DNA of 64,000 nt. Origin: Lathyrus oleraceus. Lineage: Eukaryota > Streptophyta > Magnoliopsida > Fabales > Fabaceae. Positions 35,538-48,960 of this stretch are shown here, piece after piece. The position numbers and the translations under genes were made by a program. Within the stretch, counting starts at the first letter, position 1; the number at the start of each line of letters is the position of its first letter. The stretch is taken from assembly GCF_024323335.1 (NCBI RefSeq), contig NC_066583.1, positions 410,018,031-410,082,030 on the forward strand. Direction: 5' to 3'. The notes under the pieces were generated by a model. The model did no database searches and was not told the origin of the DNA. It saw nothing but the letters and a program-made list of their open reading frames with translations.

Positions 35538-36424
35538 GTCTGAAAATTTGCAAATAGACCTCTTAAGTTCCTTGAGAATTTTCTCATTATTGATGATATG
35601 GATGCAAATGGGTGCATGAATGCAACAATCACACTCAAGGATCAAGCAAAGCACACCAAATAAAGGTCATGGGATGGATCATGTCATCCTTAATATCAAT
35701 CATCCATTTTGGTGGATTAAGGTTTACACCCTATCAACACCCAAATTCCATTGATATTAAGGATACGTGAACGGATCAACCATGAATCAAGGGTTTGTTG
35801 CAAGTCACGAGCATGGAGTCTCGGTTAAGAACCACCTAAAGGGAGTGGACTAGGGTTTAAACCTGCCAAACGTGTTCTACAAAAGGTTCCCATAGTCATC
35901 ATCCCATCTTTCGGATATTATCGGATAAACGACTACTCGTATTCCAAAAATATTCTCAAGAGAGACTCTTATGAGTGTAGTATCGCGTAACAATCGTATC
36001 AAATCTTACACTTGAACAACTTTCACACTACATCCTAAGAATAGGCTAAGATGGGCTTGGTAAACTAAGGTCCTTGGTTTCTAAGGTCTATATTGGAAAG
36101 AGTAATGTCTATCCACAACTACTTGTGTGACATTATTGATCCCAACATGACCTCCACCAAGTGAATGGCCTTGCAAGTCAACTTGCTAAGGAATAACTCC
36201 ACACAAGTCAACAAGACTATGCCATTCTCCTATCCTAAGTGCACTCGAGTCCGAGTATAGAACCCATCTCACAAAGATCACCAACATACAAAGAATTAAT
36301 ATTCAAGCAATTCAATCATTACATACAATACAGTAATCCCAAATTGCACAAAAATATGTTACAAAACAATATACAATACAATACAACAAATATGAAAAGT
36401 AGGCAAAACCCATTAGGCAAATGA
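35538..36424 (-). other. Leader of element B between PBS and ORF1
   Basis: About 0.9 kb between PBS and ORF1, non-coding apart from the open frame just upstream of ORF1 (35538-35654). No other feature was recognised. Confidence 0.7.
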
Positions 36425-36442
36425 TCCCCAGCAGAGTCGCCA
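36425..36442 (-). other. Primer binding site of element B
   Basis: The minus strand reads TGGCGACTCTGCTGGGGA, 18 bases matching the tRNA-Arg-type PBS of Ogre elements. Six bases separate it from the LTR, more than in A (2) or C (3). Confidence 0.93.
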
Positions 36443-36811
36443 CTTTTCTGTAGCGGGGTATTCGTTACCATTAGAGATATTGACTAAATCCAAGGTAAAC
36501 CATACAAGTCGAGTCGCCACCGCACTTCTATTTATCCAAAGGAATGGTTAGAAAGCGAACAAAAACCTAAAAAGTTTTATTAAATCAAAAACTAGTAAAA
36601 ATGTCAGAGATCTGGGTAAGGGGGTTGGTTATGCAATGGGAAAGTTTTAAGCACCCAAAACATCCTAGGTACTCCTAGGGAGCCCTTTTTACATATTTGT
36701 TGTAAGGTTGGTATTTTGTGAAAAATTTATTTGTGCAAACATGATTGAAGAGATGAGAAGAGAATATACAAGTTCATTTACATTTTGTGTTTGAATGGAT
36801 AAACCCATTGC

Positions 36812-36853
36812 CTACGTACCATCTTAAAAAAGATTAGAATCAAAACCTCGTAG
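36812..36853 (-). promoter_or_regulatory. Conserved CTACG/CGTAG hairpin block, element B
   Basis: On the minus strand CTACG...CGTAG encloses TTTTGATTC and an inner stem ATCTT/AAGAT. It lies in predicted R-U5, about 370 bp before the PBS. Confidence 0.7.
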
Positions 36854-39834
36854 TTCGGGGTAAAAATCTCAAAATTAGTTGGTGAATTGATTGGTCTAAA
36901 AGCCTTAAGGTCTTTTATTATCCAAGGGAGAAAACTCAACCTAAAACCACAAATCCACCATGTGAGGATAGCTTCAACATGCTAGTGAGGGGTTAACCCT
37001 ATAATAAGCATGGAAGACTCATGGTCCATCACTAAGGATATAGGTGAGTATTAGATCTACCACAAGGATAACTCAAACCTAATAGCTAAAGGTTATGATT
37101 AAGAAAATGGCCATTGAAACCACAAAAAGACATTTAAATGGGTTATATTTACCAATGAAAAATATGTACAAAATATGGTCAAAGTTTACTTAAGAGTTCA
37201 ATTCAAAATAAGTGTTATGAAAAGAAAGTTTGAAAATCAAAAGTATAACGCTTAGGTTTCTAGTGTTTGAAAACAAATGTTAAATGTTTGCACAAAAGTT
37301 TTGGCTTGGGTTAGAGTGGAGGGAAGAAGAAGAATGGCTAAAATCCTAATCATACAAGAGGTGAGGGATAAGAAACAAAACCACAAATGGAGTTCCTCTC
37401 TTGAGATCATACTGATGATCCAAGTAGCTCCCATCCTTTGGAATATGCAAGCAAAATAATAGTAAGCTCAAGCAGTCAACATAATCAAACAAACTCTTGG
37501 AGAGTTCCTCAATGGCTTTTAGATCTCTCTCTTAGAAGCTCATGGCAATGGATCCTCACTTAGGCTCAATGTTGGAATCCCTAGCACAAGAACACACACA
37601 TTAAAAAGTTCTATCAAACAAATCAAGAATGAACAAGCAAGAGTTTAGAAATTGGTCCTTCCAAAGTTCTCTTTAGCATTTATAACATTCTAAAGGCTCA
37701 ATGCCTAGTTGCTCTTTGACTTTTATAGCACTCTAAAGGCCCAATGCCTAGTTGCTCTTTGACTCCAAATTTGCATAGGGAAAGTCCTAAAGTCTAAGTC
37801 CAACTGTTCATTTCTTTGCATTTGGTCCACAACAAACAAAACAAAACACAAACACAATGGTATATACACAATTATGTGCTCAAGTGAGCAAAAGGCAAAT
37901 TGCATTAACATAAACATGTGCTCAAGTGAGCAAAGGGAAAAGCAAATGAATAATATGTACAAGAATAGTAAATTGCATAAAAGTAAAGAGCAAGAAGTAA
38001 ATGTTAATAGTTAATGATTAGTGTTAGGGGTTAGTGTGCCATAAGGCAAATTTAGCGCTATGTTAAGCAATCGTAATTGGACTTATTTAGAAGTCACAAC
38101 TATCTGAGGCCGGTCAATAATAATGTAGGCAACAACACAAGTTAGAAGTCTTGATTAGTGAACCAAGTTCCAACAACTTGCCATGCCAAAAAGAAGATGA
38201 GAAATGATCTTGTATTGGTTTAAGTCCTTTGCATGATTTAAGAATCAATCTATCCTTAATGAAAAGTCATTCACTTGATCAATTGATCAAGATGAATTAG
38301 ATTTGAATCAAGGAAGATTAAACCTCACTAATCAATGCCAACTTATTAACCTTTGACTCATTGATCAAAAAGAAAAGAAGAAGAAGAAGATGGATAATGG
38401 AAATGAAGAAAATAAAGTGCATTAAATGAAAATGGAATGTACCAATCCACAAATGTTGACCAAAGATAGGGAAGATCAAGGTCAAACCATAAGAGAAAGA
38501 AGTGAGATGAAGATTGGAGGTCAAGAAATAAACAAATATTTTTGGCATTTTTAATATTTGAAAATAAACTTGAATTAAAATATTAAAGAAAGGTCAAACT
38601 TCAAATCCACTTCAAATCAACTTTGAAAAGTCCAAGTGGATTATCCCATGTTCAACAAGGTCAAACAAAGTTTGACAAAAAATTTCAGCATTTTTAAAAG
38701 TCAGAAACTATTTTTAATCAATTAAAAATGAAGAAAAATAACCTATTTGAACTAAAATCTCAAATAAATCTCAAATCAATTAATAAATTGATGAGAATAT
38801 TTTTCATATATCCATCATCATTCAAAGAAGTTAAAAAAATATTTTTGTATTTTTTGAATATCAAAAACTATTTAAAATGAATTAAAAATGACCAGAAAAG
38901 AGAAAATTATTTAAAAATAGCAAATTATGAAATAAAAAATATTAAAAATCATTTTTAGAAACTAGAAATTAAAATAAAAGTAATGCAATTGGTCCAATAT
39001 TTTTTGGACCAATAATAAAAGAGATATGGATTTTAGAAAATGAGATGGAATTAAAAAGTAAAATGGAAAATTCAGAAATTAGAAAAAACCACACGTGTTG
39101 GATGGATCCTCATTAATTGACGTGGAGGATCTAATGGCAATGAGCTGCGCACGCACCATTGTCCAAGGTCAATGAGAAACACAATGAATTGAATAAAGTC
39201 ATAAGATTTGTTGGCTATGATATAAACTGGAAAATGCATCCAACGACTCATGTTTGATCTGGCAATGAGACGGTGGCCAACGCCACTGTCTTCTCCGGTG
39301 AGCTCCGGTGAAGGTCAAAAAACACAGAGGTTCAAATGCTAACTAAAATGAACGATCCAGGCACCATTCGAAAGGTGAATTGATGTACATCACTCATATG
39401 CCACTCAATTCCACTCTAGATTCCTATTAAGAGAGATATCAGAGATGGAAGTTTGGTGGTGTTCAACTGAACTTGCTTGATTCCAACAATTAAACACACA
39501 ATAATGATGCCTCTATAGAGAGGACTTCAGACAACACAAGATCAAGGAAAATGGAGCAAAGTATAATGAGATTCAAAGCAAATTTCAGTCGAGCAAAACC
39601 TTTGGATTATGAAGAATTTAGTCACTCTCCTTGGTTCCTTTTGCAAACAGAAGCTTCAATAGATCAAATGATGGAGGTCTAGGAACTTTAGATCTGAAAA
39701 TTCAACCAAATGCAATTGAATTTCATATCTGAATTTTTGGAGAAAAATGAACTTGTTCCTTTAGGTATGGCTAGGGATTCAATCTTGCAGCATTTCAGGC
39801 GCCTTCAGGTTGGAGAATTATGAAGGTAAGGCAT

Positions 39835-39844
39835 GGTATTTATA
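39835..39844 (-). promoter_or_regulatory. TATA box of element B 5' LTR
   Basis: The minus strand reads TATAAATACC, conserved in the other LTR copy (23086-23095). Transcription would start near 39805, making U3 about 1.5 kb and R-U5 about 3.4 kb. Confidence 0.65.
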
Positions 39845-41362
39845 GATGGAGAGAGCTGAATGCATGAGCTAACTCGTGTGCATGGAAAATGGATTTTGCA
39901 TTGCATGGGCTTGTGTGATCATGTGGAAGGCCCAATGAAGGCTGAAATAACCTACTGAGTTCATGTGAAATGCAAACGGACGTGTACATTAAGTGTAATC
40001 AGCTCATGCATGGCAATTGAATTGAATTTCACAAAATGCACTTAATTCTTCATGTCTTCGAAAATGATGCTTCCAAACTCGAAATGCAACCTTGTGAATA
40101 ATGGTTAGAAAGCTTGTTGCATAAGGAACAAATGCTATGTTGATCAAAACTCCAATTGGGCCTTGGAAATTAAAGAAATTTGAGCTTGAAGTGTAGGGTG
40201 CAAAACATGCATATGTGAAGTTTCCAAATTTGGCCAATGTTCAAGCCCTTCTATCCTAATGATGCAAGCTCCAAATGATAAAATCTACAACATGAAAGTT
40301 GTAGAGCTTTTCAAGACAATCAATTCGGACTTACATTTTGCATCATTTGGATTTTTGATGAAGAAGTTATGGGCACTTGAAGTTGGACTTTTTTACATTT
40401 CAATGCATTTGGCCCAAAGTGACCTATAATGTTTTGCATTATCACATGTATTTCTTTTGAGATTTTGAAATTTTTCTCAATATAAAATTTGAAGTAAACA
40501 CAATAAGATTTCCAATGCGTTTGGTCCCACTTCAAAATCATGAAAAATGAGTGAGTTGTGTTCTTGGGAAGTTGACCTAAAATTAGGGTTTTAGTCAAAA
40601 TGACCTATAATTTCTTGGAATGGATGATGATCTTACAAGCTTCAAATCAAATTTTGATGAACATGAAAGTTGTTCATATTGTCCTTAAGAACATTTTTTC
40701 TCTTGGGATCATCTCCATTTGACTAACACACAAAACGTTAGGTCTCAGTTTATTTCAAGATAGCCAGATGAATTGACTGATTAACTTCTCAAGTCCACAA
40801 CTCATACCTTGATGAATTGATGATTGAGGGCACTCAAATAAGTTCAAATATGCATGAAATGATGAACTAAAGAACCTCCCTTAATTGTATTTAGCCATGT
40901 TTGAGGTTGCTTCATGAGCAAGGCATTGTTGATGATCAGATGAATTAGGGTTTCCTTGGGACACAAACCTCAAATCCCTTGACTTGCTTTGATCAGAAAT
41001 GATGAATTTAGATACTTGGGAGGCATATTTGATGGATGAGAGCTTTGGTAACCATTACCATGCTTTCTCTCATCTCCTCTTGGCCATATCATTGCACAAC
41101 GGATCTCCTAGAAGCGTTTAGACCATATAATTGCTCAAGCTAATAACAAGAAATGTTAGTGACATATTTTTGTGCTTTTGGTTAGTAAATAGAATGAGGA
41201 AAGTAATGATATACAATTCAAGCATGCTTGGTGATCTCAAATCACTCACAAGAGGTCCCACCCAAAGGCAAAGGGAACCAAGATGCTCATGATCCTTGAG
41301 GCTTTGCAAATGCAATGTTATGATGCCATGAGGGATATTAGGGTCAAAATTGGGGTCTTACA

Positions 41363-43084
41363 CTAGCCTTTTTCCTTGATTCTTCATCCAATGGCCATGT
41401 TGATTGTGAGTTTATTTTTGTTTCTTCATTTCCAAGTATGTGGTCTCATGTTCAATCTCATGTATATCATGCGTTGCTTGGCACTTTGGCTTGTCAAACC
41501 TTGGCTTTGGCCTGCCCTAAACCAAGTCCTAATGGTCCTAACATAATACAATGTGATACTAATGACTCCATCATCCAATGCTTAATCCAAGTGCAACACG
41601 GAAAGCTACAATAGGAAGCATGAATTCACTACACGGTAACCTACTGTGCAACAGTTCTTGCCCTATTGCTGCAGCAGACCATGCAACAATCTTGTAGCAT
41701 ACCATGACCAGCTACAGCCATGTACCTTGGGCCATGTTATAAACCTGCAAGTAGGAGGATTCAGAACCAAGTGAAACACTTACCAGACCATGAACCATTT
41801 GAAGCAATGACATTTGAACAAACCTGTGCTACCTTGACTAAGCAACACCACATCAATTGGTAAGAGTCTATGACAGAGTAACATCCAAATCCATGTTACA
41901 CCAGGAGGAACATGGCATTTATTCCACAACATGAGCATCGGGTTTCATTGCCTTCCTTGGATCAGTTTGAAGAACATCATAACAACCTACCAGGAAATAT
42001 GGCAACATATATTCAAGCATACCAGTTCAGTAACAGTGTAACAGGACCTAAAGAACAACTGCACAAACCAAAGTCATAACTAACAAGAAATGTCATAAAT
42101 GCTAAGCCATGAAGTATGTTGACTTGCCATGATATTAAAACCATCAAAACCTGTTTCAAACACATTAGCACACCATCAGTCCAAATAGAACTACACTTAT
42201 TGCACCTACAGCATGAGGTCTGCAGCATACCACACCATGTCTTGGACCCTAGATATTTCCTGAAGCCATCCCTGCAATTCAGTTCACAATTATTACATAC
42301 CATATCCAACACCAGTCCAGGTACACGCATGCTCAAACCATCCACATCTTCCAGCCATCATGAAGCCTAGTCAAGTTTGTTTCAATGCCTAAATGCAAGT
42401 CAGCAAGCACCCTGCAGCCATCAATCCAAATATGTAAGCCAACCATACATCACACTCCATAAACATGGCTTAACATACTTGACGGAGTAATACATTTGGC
42501 CACTTGAAACTCACCATAACAGGGGTAATTCCTATAACAACTGGCCCTACAACATGCTATGATCCTGTTACATTAGATGCCTGCATCAAATCCAAAATTC
42601 TACAAATGGATAGCATCTTGTCCAAGCCACAGCGACAGGCCTAACTACTTCGACAACAAACCATGCAAACCATTGTAACATCCTGCAACAGGCAAGGCTA
42701 ACTGATGCAGCAGGAAATCAAATGACAGGAATACAAACAATGGCAGCATAAAGTGTATTGTGACCAACCTGTCACATCTCCAGCCATGACAACAGGACCA
42801 ACATAACCTGCATCATCCATGTTCGTCATCAACCAAACACCACACATTGGCTACACATCACCATTGCACCAGTCAAACAAAAACCACCTTGAACCATACT
42901 CATTGTAAGTTACATCAGCGTGGGTAATGCAAACCTGCAATTAGCCATTTGCTCATTTCAGCAAAGCATACTCAGTAGCTAGGTGACAACAACAATTCAG
43001 TCAGCTATACCTATTGCAGCCATCATCCATTAACAAGCAACTCAATCTTGTACAACAACCTACCATAACAGCCTAACAGATAAG
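41363..43084. other. Unclassified spacer between elements B and C
   Basis: 1.7 kb, rich in CA/CATG words ('ccatgcaac', 'acctgc'). The longest frames are about 110 aa and have no recognised domain. It starts with the presumed right target duplication of B (CTAGC) and ends with the presumed left target duplication of C (ATAAG, 43080-43084). It has no LTR ends of its own. Its composition resembles U3 of element C (44200-45300) but I could not align them. It may be a remnant of an older element. Confidence 0.5.
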
Positions 43085-45584
43085 TGTCATACCCCAATTT
43101 TGTCGGGGCATATTTAAATTTTCGTAGAATTAATTTCATTTTTTTAATTTAGCATCATATGCACAACATGGCATACATTTCATCACGAGAATACCTCACC
43201 TTAGTTTCTTATCACTATTATGTCATTTCCGTACTACATAGAAACATGCATTTCATGAAACCCATTTTTGTCCAGTGCGATTTATTATACGAATACGAGG
43301 AAAAGGACATGATGAAGGGATGTTACATAGGGTGGAATACTAGGTTGAAGCAAGGCCATTCATATATAGAAAATCCAAAGTGTAAGTTCATTTCAAGCAC
43401 TAAATGTTATTCATTACATATAAGTGTCCATACATGAGGAAAATACAAAAAAAAATGAACTTTCAACCAAGGGTTAACTTTGATCAAAGGTAGACTCTTT
43501 TAGTCAAAATTCAACCAAAGTCAACTTAATTATGTTACAACTCAAGAACCATAATTCCTCTTCTCACCCCTTCATAATCTGTCCTTGGTCCACTAGTATT
43601 TCACATTGGAACTAAATGTTGGGGATTTCAAAATAAACATGGGTCAATTACCAAATCATCCTTTCATTTACAAATACAACATACATAAACACATGCTTCA
43701 ATTGCAATCAATACATTTCAAACCATTACAAAATATGGTCACTTTTGTCTATTTTACATAATCTACAAGAAAGTTGCCAAAGCGAGGCCAGAGTGAACAA
43801 ATAAGGAGCAAGCCGCTCTTTCCATGGATTTCAGAATACGAACATTGTATGGCTTAAAGTGTTGGTTTGAAATTACATTCACTGAACAAATTCGGGGTCT
43901 ACAAACATATTTGTTTCAAATATCATCAATAGAAACACATCATGATGTCGGTTGCAAGCAATCCTAGGTTCTAAATAATGTTAGAGCCAAGCCAAATGAA
44001 AGAAATAATTTTCTAAAACAAAAACACACATCATCCTGTCATGACAGATTACAGATTGCCCCGACCTCTTCTCGCATTGGTCTCCAAAGACATTACAGAG
44101 ACTCCCTCGCGGCATGCAATGACCTGTGGATCCCAGAGCTAGCAGCGCCATGCCCATAATGTGAACGTGAATACAGGTGCGCCAAGATTAAGTGCATAGG
44201 AATGTATGGAAATTATCACCGGCAAGTTACGCATTTAAAAAACCTGCAACAAAGTGGCCCTGGTCAAATCATAACTCACAGCAGTTCCAAGTACGAACAG
44301 GAAACGTACATTTCTAAAACTATGTTACCTATGGTATGTACAACCTTACCGATTGTTCTGAAAAGGTAAATCACAACCAACTTATAACCTGTAACTGTGT
44401 CTTTAAATTGAGCCAACTACCCTGTTAACCAACATTTCCGCTGACGCATCAACACTCCTTCAAAAAACTCTAAAGTGGCAGCCGTGAATAACCGACCGCA
44501 TTGCAGGATAGAAATCCACTGCAGGGCCATTTGGTTAGCATCAAAAACCTGCCATACTAACAGCTCACAAAATAGTTCACACACCGGCAAAGCATCCCAA
44601 GCAAAAATCCAAAGCATTTCTTGCAGCACATATAGATGACGGATCACCAACATAAACCGCTTAATGAGCATCACCTACAAAAACACCCATGAAACCATGT
44701 AGATCAGTGCATAGGTGAAAGAATTAATCTTTGTTATACCAAAACACAAACAGATGACATTCCAAAGAAAAGGGCATAATGGATGCCATAAGAATCATGC
44801 AAACAGAACCATGACAGATGTTGGACCATGAAAAGAAAACCTGTTACCAAACCATCAAAACAGAACCATAAAAACCAAACAACAACCAAATGGTGTAGCG
44901 CCACAAGCAAAAATCATGAACAAGTGAGGACAGTGTTAAAGCATAACAATGCAGGGTTTGCAATCCAAACAGATAGTGCATACCACAATCCAGCAATGAC
45001 TCAAAAATCAAATCAATGAGTACAAGGGTAATGATAACATAACCTTGTGTCCTGAGCAGCATACCAAAAGCCAGGTGCACACCGGCTTCAAACTTGCAAA
45101 TGGCCTCAAAACTCCACTTACCCATTTAGCCACCATCACGGGTCTGAAGTCATGGTACAACATGAAAGTGCAAAAGAAAAGACGTCACGGAGACTTAAAT
45201 CAACGAGCAATATCACCTAAGGGTCAAAACCGCAAGAGCAAATACCCCAGTCTAAATCAAAGCAGGAACGGCACCTAGGAAGTCCTTTTAAACTAAGGAA
45301 TGGTTAAGGGTCGTAAGTAATTTAAGGATGAAACTACATAACAGTAAATACCAGTTTTCTTACCATAACCGTTGAAGGTTTCACAGCAGTAAAAACTTGA
45401 CAGAAGATTCAGTGAAGATGGCCCCGCATTTGGAGATTTTTGGGACCACAATCAAATTCGTTTCCTACCACATTTACATTGGTCCCCACCAAAATCTAAA
45501 GAAAGATTTGATGCTAACGGAATGATTCCTTTTTGCACCGTCTGCCAAGGATCCACACATGATTTTGGGGAGCTCATTTCACTC

Positions 45585-45594
45585 TATAAAAGGG
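45585..45594 (+). promoter_or_regulatory. TATA box of element C 5' LTR
   Basis: TATAAAAGGG in a region where the two LTR copies no longer overlap, because the 3' copy ends at the equivalent of 45436. It is absent from the truncated 3' LTR. Confidence 0.65.
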
Positions 45595-47027
45595 AAAGCT
45601 AATCGATTGAAAAGGAGGACCTGATTCCGCAATGTTACCCTGCCAAAACGCACACCAAACCATTCATTAAAAGTTCATACGATCAAAAACTACCCAGAGT
45701 TTCTCACTGGAACTCTGGATTAGTTGAACTAAACCGCCAATCGGGACCTGTGATATCGAAACGAAGAAGAAGCAAAGAGCGCAAGAGGATGAAGTAAGGG
45801 AAAGAGCAGAGAAATACCTGAAGCAGAGGAAATCTCCCCTTCTCTTTGTCGGTATCCTTTCACATTTATTCATTTCTTGTTGAAAACCTCTAACATGGTT
45901 GATATTTGTTCAAAAATTGAGTTTGCACTTCAATTTCCACCGCATTGCGTAACGACTTAGTAACCATTGGACGAGAGTGTCGGTCTCAATTGTGGTTTAG
46001 ACTATATCACATGAACTCTTTGCATTTTATGCTTCTCTATTCGTATGCGATTTGTTTGAGTAGTAGGTTCTTATTTGAGAAATTTGGGATTCAGGGTATG
46101 ATCAAGGGTTATGTATGTATGATCTTGTTGTTCACCATAGATGAATTTTGTTTTAGATTTGTGCTTAGGGTTTGGGTTGGGCCACACGATTGTGGTTTCG
46201 GAAAAAATGGAGAGAAGAGTTTTGATTCAGAAGAAAACATAGAAACATAGAGAGAGAGAGGAAGGTTGTCTCTACGTTTTCATATGGTGTTAGTTTTATT
46301 TTTGTTTATGACTAGTTAATTGTAGGATTTAATATTAATTAGTGGCAGATCATTCAATATTGGGAAAGGTTACTAATCAGTGGTAACAGTGCCCATGCAA
46401 TGAGCACCGCCGCTCCACCTTCCCAAGAAGTTGCACGTGTCTCCATGGGAGTCTAACCGTCACAGGGAAGCTGTACAGCTGTCCCTCTTTTGGTTTCATC
46501 TTTAGATGCCTTGTCTGATGGGCTCAAGAGGAGTTGGGCTTAAGGCCCACTCCGACCCATGGTTTGCTTTTTCTTTCCTTTCTTTTTTTTCTATGCTCAG
46601 TTTTGACTTGGTCATAAAGAGGGGTTTTGGGCCTTAGGGCCCATTACGAGATATTAGTGCTAGGGCCTTATTTTGGGCTTCGCTTATAGTTTACCTTCTT
46701 TCAAACTTCATCTCTTTCTTATTTCCCATACATCTTGATTTATTACTTTAATTAAAAAGATAACACTAATATTAGAAATATTTATTAATTCGGTTTCGAT
46801 TATTATTTTCAACTCATTTTTTATCTTGTTAGAATATTACAATTAATTAAATGGTGGATTAAATGGTTAATGTCAACAAACAATTTACTTTATTTTTAAA
46901 AAAAAAAATTGATTTTGATCCAATACCAAATAGTCTTTCTCAAAGTATATTAATTCTAAGTAAATTCAAATTCACCATATTTAAATAGTATTCTCTTAAA
47001 ATTATTTAATTTAATTTTGAATGAAAA

Positions 47028-48245
47028 GGAGAATAGTAAGCCTCTGATTCACTATCTCTCGACTATTCGAATAATTGGCGTACGCCATATTGCTCGGATT
47101 TTCGTCATTCAATTAAAACCCTAAAAACTCTATAAAATTAAAATCACTTCCTCAAGTTAATTATAAATCCTAAAAGTTTCATTATCTAAATTAATTTTGG
47201 ATGAAAAGGGGAATAGTAAGCCTCCGCTTCACTATCTCTCGACTATTCGAATAATTGACGTACGCCATATTGCTCGGATCTTCGTCATTCAATAAAAACC
47301 CTAATAATCATACAAAATACAAATCATCTTCCTAAATTAGGGTAATACTCAAAATATATCTTTTTATAAATTTGGGATGAAAAAGGAGATAGGAAGCGTT
47401 CGCTTCACTATTTCTCAAGCACTTGAATAATTGGCGTATCCCATATTGCTCGAGTTCTTGTCACTCGATTAAACCTTAATCATACATTTTCAAATCGATT
47501 TTTCAAATCAAAAATAGGTTCTAAATTCAAATCATTTCTAAACATCAAACCTCAATATTCAAATCACGTCTCCAAAATCAATTCCAAATTTCAAATTCTT
47601 TTTATTATTTCCGATAATTAAGGATAGGAGGCGTACGCCTCACTATATTTCGATTATTCGAATAATTGACGTACGCCACATTGCTCGAATCTTCGTCATC
47701 AATTCAAAACCACAATCGAATAAACTCAAATCACCTTTTATATAGAACACAATTTTACAAAGTAAACTTTACAAATTAAACTTCAATTGAAAATGGGAGG
47801 CGTTCGCCTCACCATTACTTGATTATTTGAATAATTGGCGTACGCCACATTGCTCAAATTATCGATCCAAACCTACCAAAATTCAAATTATTTTCACAAA
47901 TCAAATACGACATCTAAAGACATATCTTTTACAATTTAAACCTCGGATGATAAAAGATGGGAGGCGTTCGCCTCGCCATCTCTCGATTATTTGAATAATT
48001 GGCGTATGCCATATTGCACAAATTATCGACTTCCGACTAAAACACGCTAAATAAACTTGGATAAGGGAATAGGTGGCGCTCGCCTCATTATTCTTTGAAT
48101 AAGCAAGTAGGAGGCGTACGCCTCACTACCGTGCATATTCAACATCCGCAAATAAACTTTCAAAAATAATTAGAACGAAAAAGGAGTAGAAGGCTTTCGC
48201 CTTATTATTCCTCGAAAAAATTGGACGATTGGTGTGCACCACATT
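47028..48245 (+). repeat. Palindrome/hairpin tandem array in R-U5 of element C
   Basis: About eight units of 110-220 bp. Each has a first inverted repeat (GAGGCGTACGCCTC at 47628-47641 and 48111-48124; GAAGCGTTCGCTTC at 47393-47406; AAGC/GCTT at 47218-47229; AAGGC/GCCTT at 48190-48203). A short spacer often contains ATTATTCGAATAAT (47653-47666). A second inverted repeat follows (TGGCGTACGCCA; TGGTGTGCACCA at 48230-48241). Sequence changes keep the arms complementary. Confidence 0.85.
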
Positions 48246-48535
48246 GCTCAATCTTTCGTTGTTCTTCAAAAACATCTCATACACATCAAACCTAATTTCT
48301 CGCCCCCGCGCGATCGAAACCAAACTAAAACACCCAAACACGTCAATTCAAATCGTCACCCTCGCGTGACCAAAACCCTTTTCAAAAGAACACTGTTAAT
48401 CCTTTCTAATACGCACAACAAACTAGTGCTTAAGCCTCCCCCGAGAGTAGACAAGCCAGCGTTTAGCCTTTAGAACATCGACCTACACAGTCGTTCATCA
48501 AAGAAAAACACACCAAATATTCGTAGTAGCCTGAA

Positions 48536-48579
48536 CTACGAATGCTCTGATTTCCTTATTGCACCATAAGGATACGTAG
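48536..48579 (+). promoter_or_regulatory. Conserved CTACG/CGTAG hairpin block, element C
   Basis: An outer stem CTACG/CGTAG encloses TGCTCTGATT and an inner stem CCTTAT/ATAAGG with a six-base loop. It lies in predicted R-U5, about 380 bp before the PBS. It is one of eight such blocks listed in the findings; its role is unknown. Confidence 0.75.
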
Positions 48580-48960
48580 ACAGGAGATTGTTGTATCTTC
48601 GCGAGCACACTAATAAAAAACCTCATTTTTTCCCTCCTGAGGTCTTCATCCATATCTATCATAAATTCTAATCACTCGAAGCAAGCAAATAACAGTCAAT
48701 TAACAATCAAATAGCAAATCAGACTAAAAGGTTCCCATTGAGTACAACGGACGTTAGGGGTGCTAATACCTTCCCTTTGCGTAATCGACTCCCGAACCCA
48801 AATATGGTTGCAACGACCATTATTCTTATTTCTAAAGGTTTTCTCGATATTTTCCTATTCCTTCATTGGAATAAATAAAGTTCGGTGGCGACTCTGTTTC
48901 GAACAACATTTTTTCCGCGTTCCATCGCGAGGGATCGCATTTTTTCGAGGTGCGACAGAC

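Larger units (their letters stand above)
21247..41362 (-). mobile_element. Element B: Ogre retrotransposon, nearly complete, inactive
   Basis: Minus strand, in order: 5' LTR (41362-36449), PBS, leader, ORF1, gag-PR, intron, RT, RNase H, second RNase H, integrase, 3' UTR with hairpin repeats, PPT (24638-24624) and 3' LTR (24623 down to 21247, where element A interrupts it; the rest lies off the left edge). ORF1 upstream of gag, an intron between PR and RT, a tRNA-Arg-type PBS and giant LTRs are the hallmarks of Ogre. The coding regions hold about five stops and at least three frameshifts. Total visible length is 20.1 kb. Confidence 0.93.
36449..41362 (-). repeat. 5' LTR of element B
   Basis: 4914 bp; on the plus strand TGTAGCGGGG to GGGGTCTTACA. 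The outer 3.4 kb pairs with the 3' LTR at 21247-24623. The TATA box is at 39835-39844. The U5 part holds a conserved hairpin block (36812-36853) and the shared U5 core (36620-36656). Intact sites homologous to the insertion sites of A (37990) and D (37931) are present here. Confidence 0.93.
43085..48957 (+). repeat. 5' LTR of element C
   Basis: 5873 bp from TGTCATACCCC to AGGTGCGACA. A TATA box at 45585 defines about 2.5 kb of U3. R-U5 contains a palindrome/hairpin array (47028-48245), the conserved hairpin block (48536-48579), the shared U5 core (48757-48793) and a PBS-like 11-mer (48886-48896). Its first 2.35 kb pairs with 55237-57581 at about 2-3% divergence. Confidence 0.93.

Noticed and set aside
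34086..35654. Possible host gene with a plant mobile domain
   Set aside because: It lies between PBS and gag of element B in the same orientation, where Ogre elements carry ORF1, and has an internal stop.
42013..42370. Overlapping 110-aa and 84-aa ORFs in the unclassified spacer
   Set aside because: Opposite-strand shadow ORFs without domain, start context or repeat-independent support.
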